From the NCBI GenBank assembly GCA_039000515.1, contig JBCFYV010000024.1, positions 38,800,035 through 38,864,034 of the forward strand: a DNA stretch of 64,000 bases, written 5' to 3'. The stretch comes from Timema cristinae. Taxonomy: Eukaryota; Arthropoda; Insecta; Phasmatodea; Timematidae. The notes under the pieces are model-generated. The model did not search any database. It had not been told where the DNA came from and saw only the letters and a program-made list of their open reading frames with translations. Below are positions 54,265 through 64,000 of this stretch, in pieces (position 1 is the first letter of the stretch; each line of letters opens with the position of its first letter). The position numbers were made by a program, and so were the translations under genes.

Positions 54265-54490
54265 TGTAGAAAATAAATAAAATATTGCTCCAGTAGAAAA
54301 AGAGTTTAATTTTCTTCACATAGTGGAGACCTCAACAGTTATATTTTTTTGTCAAGGGTGTCCTAGAATTTACTGACAGCTTTTTATTTTTGTTCAAAAA
54401 GTGTATAATTAAATGCTAATATGCTCATGTCAGATATTCATAAACTGTTAACAGCACCATGTGAAGAATATTAAACTTCATTTTGATACC
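54265..54490. repeat. Diverged relative of the 11.5-kb hairpin
   Basis: AAAATATTGCTCCAGTAG, GAGTTTAATTTTCTTCACAT, CCTCAACAG and TGTCAAGGGTGTCCTAGAAT follow the left-arm order of the hairpin at 11.43-11.80 kb. CTGTTAACAGCACCATGTGA then AGAATATTAAACT reflects the right arm. Confidence 0.6.
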
Positions 54491-54561
54491 AAAATTGAAA
54501 AACGCTGATATTTTCTAGCGTCCTCTACACTTTAACTTCACAAGTATGTTGTTATTTTGAA

Positions 54562-54838
54562 GGTGACCTTGCGGTCTAGGGGTAAGGTGTTGGACCTCTG
54601 TGCTGGAGGTTCGGGGTTCATTTCTCGGTCCCGGCACAGATTTATCTGATTGCCAAACCCTTCCTTCACCTCTGACAAGATGTATATTAATCACAACTTT
54701 TGAATATGGGATGCCAGGCCTCCACCGTGGTTTGGATCCCACGCTAAACTACAAGTCCTCCATTTCATCTCACAATCACCCTATCATTACAAATTAGCAT
54801 AAGTGCGTATAACCCGAACGGTTAGTAAGACGCGGTGC

Positions 54839-54876
<38 letters not shown>
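54562..54876 (+). mobile_element. SINE-A copy, subfamily with 15-bp insertion
   Basis: Head GGTGACCTTGCGGTCTAGGG, B-box GGGGTTCATTTCTCGG, tail AACCCGAACGGTTAGTAAGA and a long (AAT)n. TTTTGAA flanks both sides (54555-54561, 54877-54883). It carries GATGTATATTAATCACAACT where other copies have ACATCTTG; the copy at 63.1 kb carries a related insertion. Confidence 0.88.
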
Positions 54877-56869
54877 TTTTGAAATCCGACTCAGGTCAAA
54901 ATGAAGACGAAGCGTATAAACATATAAAATATTCAAATCTTTAATAAAATTAAAGTATTTATATTTGTCTTTGTAGATTAAAAAAAAACTTATTGGCTCT
55001 TTTCTAACAACACTCACGCAAAATATCAAAGTTATGTAAAGTTAAGTTAATTAATAATTAAAAGCGGAGATTTAAACTTCCTCCAAAAATATATTAATTA
55101 TATATTAACGCTTACAAGAGAAAATTAAAGGATTAATTATGTTGTATTAGTAGTAATTATGATTTTTTAAGTGGTGTTGGTAATTAAGTTCTGTAAATAA
55201 CCATAAGAAATGCCAAAATGTAGACATTAAAACCTTTTGTAAATAAAAAAATTATTTTTCACTAATAGCTCTCGCAATAAAAATTATTGAAAATATAAGT
55301 ATAAGTGTTCAAATCATTCTTTAAAAGTAAGCATTTGATCTATTCAAAAATAGTGTTTTCTACGAAATCACTAAAATATTTCTGACAAGCGTATCACTCA
55401 TGTGAAATAACTTCGATTTACAAAAAGTTTTCTGAAATCATTTTCTCTATGAAAATATCAATACCAACGCAAGAAAGAAAGAACAATGCATAAATCAAAC
55501 AGCAGAGAAAAGGCACGATCAAGCATAAAGCTCTTTCATCTTGAAAAATAAAACATATTTCCTTTCTTTTATATTTAAAGTCGCTTTGAATTATTCCTCT
55601 TTTTTTTATTCGATGGAGTTTTCTCAGCTTCTCTTTAATCCCTCACGGAGTCATAATTCTGCCTTTCTTTCAGGTCAGATGAATGACTTTCTTCATTTGT
55701 TCACAAATTTTCTACCTTTCTTTATTTTTTTTCTTATGTGAATATGAATATTTTTAAACATTTTTTATCTGTTCTTCCTATCTCTTTTTTTTTACTTTGA
55801 AAATAAAAATGAAGTACGTAGAAATGAAATGAGGCATAAAAGTTATTTAAAGGTCAGGTCATTTCCAAAGAAAAAACACCAGTTACAACCTTCATGCCCA
55901 TTTACTAGCTTGCCTTGTCAGAGAGTAACAGCCTCTATTTTAACAGTAAAATATAACACCGTTCTCTTTATATTTCACGGAAATAACACAAACTTACTTC
56001 AAAAGTGCAAAATATGCTTTAAAAAATGTATTGTAATAGTGATAATTTGATAATTTTAAGTTATTTATATTGGATTTTAATAAAAAATTAATATCAACAA
56101 AAATTAAATATTTATTTTGATCGTATTTATTTTTTCCCATCATTAAGAATCGATAAAACCTTATCAATTTCACTTTTCTAAAAAATTATCAGTGCCTTAA
56201 CACTTGTTAGGAGCTAATTACAACCTACCCAAAATAACTTTAGGGCACGCGATGAGTAGGAGGAATTGGAAGAAAAATAACCATATTTTATTTTGGAAAA
56301 GGCTGTGGAAAACATTAATAGAATACAATGGCACATTGCACAGCACAGAATTTCTCGCTACTTTACCTCAAAATAAAGATATTTGCTAAAAACTTGTAAT
56401 ATTTAAAAAACCATATAATATACGCTGTTTCAGAAACAGTGATACAGAGAGATGCAGTGCTAAAAAAACTTTTTGTTCAGTATTTCACGAAAAGTCAAAA
56501 TCCATTAAAATCACAAATTTGATTATTATTTTTTACGATCACAATACTTTCTCCACCCACGGGGTCGCAATTTAATATTGTATTTCCTAATTTACCCTTA
56601 TACCAGAATCCTACTGTATATTATGAGTCTATATTAAAGATTAAATGAAATATGCTATAAATATTGGAAATACCTAATAAAATAAATTTAAATCGGAAAA
56701 TACTCTCACACTCTCTTACCAAAAATGGAGATATTTATATAATAAAAAATATGCACCCTTTTATACAATAGATCATAAATTAAATAATATATTTTTTTGT
56801 AAAAACACCAAGATTTTTGGTAATCTAAGAACATACTAATCAATTCCCAATTTCTCAGACCTCAATGTT
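54877..56869. other. AT-rich DNA, nothing recognised
   Basis: About 2 kb with A/T runs and chance frames (55541-55741, 55829-56050, 56204-56389). GATGCAGTGCTAAAAAAAC near 56452 could be a stray SINE-C tail end. Confidence 0.35.
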
Positions 56870-57305
56870 AAAGTATGTTTACCATTTAGCTCAGAAACAA
56901 TTGGTTTCATAAACATATATTTAAAGTAAAAGTTTTTTTTTACTTATGTAATGCTACAACTTTTCAATAATAAGTTATTTCATATCTCAAATAGTTGCGG
57001 AGATATTATCAAAATTAGAGATACTCACTTTGTTTAACGAACCTTCAAAGTAATTTTCATGGGAAAATAAGATGAACAATGTGTTAATAATGTTAAACAG
57101 GAATTAGACCCAAATTTCAATCAAAATCCTTATATCCTTTTTCGAGAAAATCTTTTTTTCTCTCTTTCTTTTGGCCCTTAATTTTAGAGTTAGCTATCTC
57201 ATACCAAAAAACAACTCGGTGGAGCCTTATGAAAACCCAAAGTACCAGGTTTAAGCCCGATCGGTAAATGGTTTTGTTTCTAAGCCGAGACACAGGCATA
57301 CATAA
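56870..57305 (-). repeat. Dispersed repeat DR-2, copy 2
   Basis: The reverse complement carries CTGTGTCTCGGCTTAGAAAC, CATTTACCGATCGGGCTTAA, GGCTCCACCGAGTTGTTTTT, AAGGATTTTGATTGAAATTT and GCAACTATTTGAGATATGAA, in the order of copy 1 (13.5 kb). Confidence 0.55.
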
Positions 57306-58135
57306 GGACAGATCACATCACGAAAGCCACTAAAACAGGATGAACATACGTATATACATTGCAGACACTTTTAACTAAGGGGGCCACCTAGGAAGCAAGA
57401 AATTACCACTCAAACGTTCAGCTCTAACGCAATATTTAATTCTACGTTACTATAAAGCCACATGGCTGACTCACTCACTAACATTAATGTTTACCTACTT
57501 CCAAATGAGCTATAAACTTGAAATTTGGCAAACTTATAGCTTCTAGCCTGTAACGACCGCAAAATTCCAAAAAGCTAAAAAAAAAAATTAACTAATGAAA
57601 AAAAATAAAAATGTCGGATAACTTTAAGTCGGTGTGGACCTTTCTTTGAGGTATCTTGTGGCTAAACGGTAAGACCTATCAAAAAACAGCTCTGGACTTA
57701 AATTAGTTTATTTCCACTCGCATATAAAACTCACTGGGGGCTTGAAGGTGGAGCCCCCAACGAGCAAAGCTAGTTTAATTTTACAATGTTTTGTCTAAAA
57801 ATATGGTTCACACCAAAATAAAGTTGAAATGTTCCAACAGACCTCTCTTTCCTTAACAACCCTATAGTTTGAATATTATTAAAAGAAATAAGAGGGAGCT
57901 ATAAGACTAATCTTTATGAAAAAGGGATCAAAATTTAGCCTTCCTTAAAGAGATACAGTAGTTTTATGATAGGTTCACAACAGAAAATGTTAAGATATTT
58001 GAGAACTAGCAGCGAGCTTTCCTCTTTACCTTGAGATAAAAAGTATTCTAGTTTTCTTTCCTCTCTTTCTTATTGACATAGCAAAGGGTGGTTATATGTG
58101 AAGGGCGAAAGGGAGTATAGGCATAGTCAAAACAC
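57306..58135. other. Dispersed, unclassified repetitive sequence
   Basis: 57455-57780 contains ATGGCTGACTCACTCACTAA, ACTTGAAATTTGGCAAACTT and GGGGCTTGAAGGTGGAGCCC. 57808-57875 repeats the block at 21.6 kb. The nature of the parent element is unknown. Confidence 0.35.
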
Positions 58136-58380
58136 TGAGCTCGTGGCTCAGTTAGCTAACGCGCTAGTTTCATGTTGAGCTAGACTGCCGAGGATGGGGT
58201 GATCAAGGTTTGAATCTTGCTCGGGTGAACTGGGGTGGTTTTTCCTAAATTGTTCTTCACACGTCCTCCTCGAAAATGTGGGTTCACTTCCCCTATATTC
58301 AACCTTCCCTATTCCTAGCCCATTACCGCAATTAGTACTTAAGCGTATAACCCGAACGGGTAGAAATACGCGGCGCTAAG
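58136..58380 (+). mobile_element. SINE-B copy, full length
   Basis: Head GGCTCAGTTAGCTAACGCGC, B-box CAAGGTTTGAATCTTGC, body and tail ATAACCCGAACGGGTAGAAA. The first few bases of the head (CTCGTGGC) differ from other B copies. Confidence 0.85.
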
Positions 58381-58688
58381 TTTTATGATTATTAATAATA
58401 TCATAAACAGAATAGGAGGATTAATTCCATAAAATGACATAGACCATTTTATTTTAAACCGCGTGTCCTTACAGCATTTGATACGTTCTCGCTGACCTAG
58501 GTGGCCGCCTTAAATGTAAATATTTCTACTCCCATGTTTACATCTCGCTCTTTCCTGTATGATTAGGAGGTATTTTTCATTTTAGATAAGAGTGTACAAG
58601 CTTTATCGAATGAAATGGAACACATGGAAATAAAACACGGAAAAATATAGCTAGTGAGATTAGTCCTCTGACGTTTTGAGTGTTTACG
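58381..58688. other. AT-rich DNA with a short dispersed block
   Basis: TTCTCGCTGACCTAGGTGGC at about 58487-58506 resembles TTCTCGCTGACCAAGGTGGT at about 21746-21765, next to the transposon end there. Confidence 0.4.
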
Positions 58689-58877
58689 ATGAAACGTGAT
58701 GCTATAATATATTTACTATTTTTTTTATTGTGTCCACCTGTACTTGTTCATGTCAGCCAAAGAGATATGACCGACAATACACCAAACCAAGTTTTGCCAC
58801 AAAGTGATAGAATTCCGTTCGTGTGTTGTAATCTATATTTTAAGATACGAGTACATTTTGTAGTTCTTGAAATGTAA
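58689..58877 (+). CDS. Hypothetical small secreted peptide or first exon (uncertain)
   Basis: From ATG at 58689 the frame reads MKRDAIIYLLFFLLCPPVLV, shaped like a signal peptide: a charged start, a leucine/phenylalanine-rich core and a small-residue region. About 40 hydrophilic residues follow, with two cysteines (VCCN), and the stop is near 58875. The family is unrecognised. There is no clear promoter, splice site or homologous copy, and AT-rich DNA readily produces hydrophobic frames. It may be a chance frame. Confidence 0.15.
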   Translation: MKRDAIIYLLFFLLCPPVLVHVSQRDMTDNTPNQVLPQSDRIPFVCCNLYFKIRVHFVVLEM

Positions 58878-59329
58878 TAAATAACAAGACTGACAAGTTA
58901 CCTAGAATTGTAAATTATAAAACGTTACTAAAAAATGTCATTTTGTATTTTTCCTATAAGCCAACATTTTTTATGGATTATTTATTATGTTCGATAGATT
59001 ACTTATTGTTGTGTCCACGGATGTTTATACAAGTTGGAGGAATTTGAAGGAATAGAATTTAGAGAGAGAGTACAGGCCAAAATTTGATGCTCCATGTACG
59101 ATTTTTACTTTCTCATGGATCTTTGAAGGGAGAAAGTATTTTGATCGTAAAAATAATCGGGTTTGAGATTTTGATGGATGGTGACGTTCCATGAGCACCT
59201 GGTACTGTAAAGGGGGGTTTTGTAATGCCATATATCTGTATGTGTATGTATATCTCAAGACTAGAGCAGAAACAATCTTACAGACTACTCTAAAACTTGA
59301 CATCAAGGTTTTAATAAGGTTCACTCTAG
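58878..59329. other. Unassigned sequence
   Basis: Frames at 59025-59324 (minus) and 59191-59436 (plus) overlap each other and resemble nothing known. Confidence 0.3.
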
Positions 59330-59640
59330 AAATTTTTGGAATTATCTATTCAACCCTAAATTTAAGGGTAGTTTACATGAGGTTAAAAAGAGAAACGTAT
59401 ATATTTCTTAAAATAGGATCTGACGATTTTGATTAAAACTCGTATCTGGGTACTATTTAAAATTTTCAAACCAAATTGCAAATTTTTCTTTTTCTATTAA
59501 AATGTCTTAAAGGTTACTTTACATGAGTGGATATCTATGATTTTGATATTTCTTCAATTTTTGAGGTACAAAACAACTTATCACAAAATGGTAGTATTAT
59601 TCAAAATGAAAACTTTTATTTTAAATATTTTTATAAAATT
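59330..59640 (+). repeat. Dispersed repeat DR-2, copy 3
   Basis: GACGATTTTGATTAAAACTC, TGGGTACTATTTAAAATTTT and AATTTTTGAGGTACAAAACA then AACTTATCACAAAATGGTAG match the second half of copy 1 in order, more diverged. Confidence 0.4.
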
Positions 59641-60236
59641 AAAAGATTCCTAATCATACATTTTGAAAAATGACACCTGCACGTGGGAATTGCCAAAGCT
59701 TCACTTTTCATATAAAATTTCTTGCACAAGCGTTATCTTTCTCCATAATGGTCCCCGAGCTAGAAGCAAATTATTTTTTAAATGGAGGTAATATGAGGAA
59801 ATAGGGAATTGATTTATATCTATGCTCTTTGGTGAACAGTGATTTTTTTTTCTTTTCTCAATAAGTTTTTATAGCCGTGTATTATTTCATGTATGCTCTT
59901 AGATGGAATGTGATTCTCTTTTCCCCATTATATTTCTGTAACCATTTAATATTTAGTTTCACATTTATCACTAATTTTAAGTGAGTGTATACATTTAAGT
60001 GAATGTCTACATTTTAAGGCGAATTAGCTAGAGTGTGTGTGTTGCACTATAACATTTAATCTTAATGCTAATATTATTTGAGAAGAAATGTCAAAGTGTG
60101 AACTAATTAGTACAAATTTGCATAAGACTACAGGTTTAGTGGTATAATGTTGGTAGGGGATCCAGGAAGGCTTAGGGAGGAAGCCAATCGCCCTACGTCA
60201 CACCCTGATTCGAAAATAATCAAAGATATTGAAAAC
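59641..60236. other. AT-rich DNA, nothing recognised
   Basis: No feature identified. Confidence 0.4.
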
Positions 60237-60329
60237 TCCTATAAACAGCCTACGTCAATGGTGGAAGAAAAACTTACAGGTCTTGCATTATTACATTTCC
60301 ATCATCATGTTATGGTAGAAGTGAACTAG
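60237..60329 (+). pseudogene. hAT transposase C-terminal-like fragment
   Basis: The frame ending at 60329 contains PTSMVEEKLTGLALLHFHHH. This resembles the C-terminal dimerisation segment of hAT-type transposases and their ZMYM/TTF-domain relatives (ST M..ERL..LALL.IH). Only about 30 residues match, there are no upstream catalytic motifs nearby, and the frame stops soon after. Probably a relic. Confidence 0.4.
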
Positions 60330-61513
60330 GTTTTGCAAACAAAATTGATCACAGATTCAAATTTGTTGTTTAAAACTAGAATTTTTCAGTAACTAGATTA
60401 CTAAGTTTAGTATGAAATAATTAAAATACTTATTTTTTCTATTAATACTAAAACATTTCAGGCCTAAGTATTCTGCTTTACTTATTTATTACTTTTATTG
60501 TAACGGGTACATACCGTTTACTGTTTGTTTTTTGTAATAAAATAACTAATTTATTAATCATAATTGTGCTTTACTTACATGTCCTATTTTTACTTTTGTA
60601 ATTAGATTAAACTATTTTTATAAGCCGGCAATATTGTTTTTATTAACTATTATCAATTAAAAATCATATTTATACAGTACTTGAAAGAGACTATGTGTGA
60701 CCCAATCACCCCTTCACCCCAACCCCCGTTTCCCGTGACAACAGCCCCTGGATACGCCCTTGTTTGTATATTGAACAATGTCTATAGGTCGTGCTTATAG
60801 TTCATTCCCTCACCACATATAGCGCAGTCTGCGTCTGGAGCCTAAGCTGCTTATTTCACCAACACAAAAGGCGCATTTAAATATGCTGCAAACTACAACT
60901 AGAACTAAGCTTGATTCACACGCTCACCTAAAAATAGAAAGCAGAATCTGCGCAGTAATTCAAACACTTTAAGTTGACCCATGATGCAGTGTAACACTTT
61001 AAAACAGCTGATAACATATTTTATTTCCTATTGGATAAACATATAATTTAGAGCATTGTCCCGATGGTTGCTTACAAATTATAATGCTGTGTCGTAGTAC
61101 AATCCAATACATTGATAAACACGCATTACATTAACGGGTTATTTCAAATCTCCTCACAACGAAACTGTCTGCTTTCTTCTGGCTGTAAAGTGCATGCGCA
61201 ATGATTTAAGATGGTGTAATGATATTGGTTTGGATTACTCTAAAATATATAAAAAGCCATGGATGAAGGTAATTTTTCTTTAAAATAACATACGTAGAGT
61301 ATCCTTTAATGATTCACCCATGAAGAGAAACGCGCCTTTCAAAAATAATGTGAACAGGATTTCACCAGTAAAATATATTTTTTTTACCATTTTTCTTGTT
61401 AAAGGAACAACTCTACAGTATTTGGCAAAAGACGCCAATTCCCTATACATATAAGAAGCTAGCCTTCACAACATCTGTCGCCAGGACTCTTTCTATTAGT
61501 TAGTTTTTACACT
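60330..61513. other. AT-rich DNA, then a balanced stretch
   Basis: The first part is AT-rich. From about 60690 composition is more even. A TATA-like ATATATAAAAAGCC lies at about 61244-61257 with no gene recognised downstream. Confidence 0.3.
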
Positions 61514-61946
61514 GTTGACGAAGGGACCAAGAGGCAAGGGGTATGTCATATATAAGCCGTTTGTGCGTATGATTAAGGCAGCCGCGCAGCCACACACAGC
61601 CACCTACACAAGTCGCACAAGCAACGCAGTCAGGGACTAACAAATGCATTAGAACCGGCTCTCACAGTCGCAGTCTAACACAGAATACAATAATTTACTT
61701 TAATATCACAAGTGTGCATTGATATAAAGCATTTAATTGGAGTATGTATAAGTAATTAACAGATATTATTTGAATAAACCGTTTGTGAAATCAATATCCA
61801 TCAATAGTTCTCTTTCTTACATTTAAAAAATTATACAGATTTAATTAGTGCTCAACCACGGAGCTATAGACAGCTGGTTAAACGGTATCCATCCCGTACA
61901 GTGATGATAGGCGCTCGAACACGGAGCTATAGACAGCCTAATATCA
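61514..61946 (+). mobile_element. Possible LTR with primer-binding-like motifs
   Basis: From TGTTGACGAAGGGACCAAGA the stretch has a TATA box (TCATATATAAGCC, about 61548), a GC-richer leader and a polyadenylation signal AATAAA (about 61774). Two copies of a motif then follow, TAGTGCTCAACCACGGAGC (about 61847) and AGGCGCTCGAACACGGAGC (about 61909). The second resembles a Lys-tRNA primer-binding site (TGGCGCCCGAACAGGGAC). No partner LTR, TSD, gag or pol was found. Only a weak call as a retroelement remnant. Confidence 0.3.
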
Positions 61947-61960
61947 TCACAGCAATATTA

Positions 61961-62107
61961 TTATTATTATTATTAGCACCGCGTCTTACTACCCGTTCGA
62001 GTTATACGCACTTACGCTAATGTGTAATGGTAGGGTGATTCTGAGATGAAATGAAGGACCTACAATTTAACGTGGAATCCGAACCACGGTGGCGACCTGG
62101 CATTCCA
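61961..62107 (-). mobile_element. SINE-A, 5'-truncated, 13-14 bp TSD
   Basis: The tail and 3' body only. CACAGCAATATTA is duplicated at 61948-61960 and 62108-62120. It is inserted in the LTR-like sequence. Confidence 0.9.
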
Positions 62108-62121
62108 CACAGCAATATTAT

Positions 62122-62530
62122 ATTTAGGAATTAATCCATACTATTTCAATGGTTGGTTCTGAGAGTTGATTGGTTCTCCTGAGCCTAACATCTCGAGCAG
62201 AGCAGACAAAGTAGAGAATAGTTGAACTTCAGCAAGCAGTTCGCGCCGATTAAGCGGAAATCGTGACTGGCTTAGAGCGCGTCAAGTGACCACGTTTTAT
62301 TTCTGCGCAATTTTTTCGACGAACGTGTGAATCTACAGTTAATCTACACTACACGAGAGTTCACTGAAACTAGTAGTGAAACTCCTCTAGTGCCTGCATA
62401 CGTGGATCTCAAGCTTATGTTTACTAAATAACAAGTAATAAAATATCTTACAAAAGTAAAATACGAAGTGATTGGCAATGCATAGGGAAAAAAACCTCTA
62501 CAGAAAAACAATACTGTTCATTTGATGAGG
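62122..62530. other. Balanced-composition stretch, unassigned
   Basis: It may continue the LTR-like element as an untranslated leader. No protein frame is seen. Confidence 0.25.
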
Positions 62531-62543
62531 CATTCATTAATTA

Positions 62544-62830
62544 TTATTATTGCTATTATTATTAGCACCGCGTCTTACTACCCGTTCGGGTTATACGCAC
62601 TTACGCTAATGTGTAATGGTAGGGTGATTGTGAGATGAAATGAAGGACCTACAGTTTAACGTGGAATCCGAACCACGGTGGAGGCCTGGCATTCCCCACA
62701 TTCACAAGATGTTTTGTCAGAGGTGAAGGAAGGGTTTGGTAATCAGATAAATCTGTGCCGGGACCGAGGATTGAACCCCGGCCGCCAGCATAGAAGTCCG
62801 ACACCTTACCCCTAGACCACCAGGTCACCC
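62544..62830 (-). mobile_element. SINE-A copy, full length with 13-bp TSD
   Basis: CATTCATTAATTA is duplicated at 62531-62543 and 62831-62843. The tail, body and head on minus are near consensus, with (TTA)n carrying one interruption (TTGCTA). Confidence 0.92.
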
Positions 62831-62843
62831 CATTCATTAATTA

Positions 62844-63126
62844 CCTTTTAGTTTTACAATAGCCCCCTCTGTTCAGAAACCCTATGATATCATAATTAAT
62901 TTGTTTCTCTTTTAACCAGGCACAAGAATAACTTACATATAGGTGAATTCATGCCGAGTGGATAGACTAGCCTTGTCTGGGTTTTTTGTCCTGATAAACC
63001 ACAGAAAACATTTACATTTAAAGTAATCAATGATCTCTGAAATAAATACGTTCTTTTGTGTTCACAGTGCATTGCAAATCAGTGAAGCAATTTGAAGAAT
63101 ATGCTTGTTAACTTTCCAAGTAAATA
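62844..63126. other. AT-rich DNA, nothing recognised
   Basis: No feature identified. Confidence 0.4.
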
Positions 63127-63401
63127 TTATTATTATTATTAGCACCGCATCTTACTACCCGTTCCCTTACGCAAACGTCCAATGATAGGGTGTTTGTGAG
63201 ATGAAATGGAGGGGTTACAGTTTAACGCGGGATCCGAACCACAGTGGAGGCCTGGCATTCCCCACATTCACAAGTTGTATTTAATACATGTCTTGTCAGA
63301 GGTGAAGGCAAAGTTTAGCTATCAGATAAATCTGTGCCGGGACCGAGGATTGAACCCTGGACCCCCAGCAAAGAAGTCCGACACTTTACCCCTAGATCAC
63401 C
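63127..63401 (-). mobile_element. SINE-A copy, subfamily with insertion
   Basis: GTAAATA flanks both sides (63120-63126, 63402-63408). The tail has a deletion after TACCCGTTC. On minus it has GACATGTATTAAATACAACT at the site where the 54.6-kb copy has a related insertion. Confidence 0.85.
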
Positions 63402-63408
63402 GTAAATA

Positions 63409-64000
63409 ATAAAATTAATATAAACACACAGTAAAACATGTAAACTGTTCGCAGAAATCATGTAGTAAAATAAACAAATGGCCAAGTAACTCACCAAACC
63501 ATAATAATGGAATTACCTCCAAATATCAGTGAACTAAACAATAATTCGTAAATCTTGATTTAAATATATTTATTCAGTATATAAAAACTACTTATATTTT
63601 AATTAAAATCTCAAATGTAATACCCTTAAATGTTTTATAATATATAAAATGTGTTTCTTGCATTCAAAGAGAAAAATAAATTTGTTTCAAAACGAAAATA
63701 CGTATACTTTTACTACATTATTTTATTCGTGATCTTTTAGTGAATTCATCTAAGTGAAAGGTCTTGAGGCGGTTGGTATATAATAAGTGTACCTTCATTA
63801 AAGTTGAAAGAGAAAGACACGAGTGATCAATCAAATACATAAATCCACCTTTAAGGCATCAGACCCGATGTAAAATCAATGTTAATGAAGACCAAATAAA
63901 ATACGAGTAAACTATCCTAGACCTCATGTTTACCAGTGCGTTTATAAACTATACCTATAAATAGTTTCTTATTTAATTAAATTGTCTTTATCTAATAAAT
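63409..64000. other. AT-rich DNA, nothing recognised
   Basis: No feature identified up to the end of the window. Confidence 0.4.

Noticed and set aside
1..64000. CRISPR arrays, operons, bacterial promoters or terminators
   Set aside because: The window is clearly eukaryotic repeat-rich DNA; no regular spacer array or prokaryotic gene layout is present.

Overview
This is AT-rich animal DNA, most likely from an invertebrate; the species or phylum cannot be fixed from the window. No intact protein-coding gene was found. The longest open frames are chance frames in AT-rich DNA, frames running through tandem repeats, or fragments of transposon proteins. I therefore read the window as intergenic or intronic DNA built largely from small transposons of several ages.

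The dominant component is a group of tRNA-derived SINEs, labelled here SINE-A, SINE-B and SINE-C (local names). SINE-A has a Gly/Glu/Asp-like tRNA head and occurs at about 7.7, 12.6, 27.6, 30.5, 37.4, 52.2, 54.6, 62.0, 62.6 and 63.1 kb, usually with target-site duplications (TSDs) of about 7-14 bp. SINE-B and SINE-C have long Leu/Ser-like heads and a common central body, with more than 25 copies or fragments. All three end in the same roughly 40-bp tail (core ATAACCCGAACGGGTAGTAA) followed by (TAA)n or A-rich repeats, which suggests mobilisation by one LINE. Nesting gives an age order: SINE-A lies inside B or C copies, B inside C, and two hAT elements inside C.

DNA transposons include short TIR elements at 0.25, 7.2, 10.1 and 19.1 kb, two non-autonomous hAT elements with 8-bp TSDs (9.5 and 48.1 kb), hAT termini at 15.6 kb, a pogo/Tigger-like element at 43.0 kb, a fold-back element at 11.1-12.4 kb, a long-TIR element at 2.0-3.2 kb and a possible 2.3-kb TIR pair at 21.8-24.1 kb. 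Decayed LINE reverse-transcriptase C-termini lie at 19.6-21.6 kb (minus), 30.2 kb and 39.1 kb (plus). An LTR-like stretch with primer-binding-like motifs lies near 61.5-61.9 kb.

Tandem repeats include a 42-bp minisatellite with a four-unit higher-order period (22.2 kb), a 48-bp minisatellite with long open frames (18.2 kb), a motif repeated four times at 49.7-50.5 kb, and many microsatellites. Three further dispersed repeat families of unknown class recur across the window. The rest is AT-rich DNA with a few islands of more balanced composition that I could not assign.
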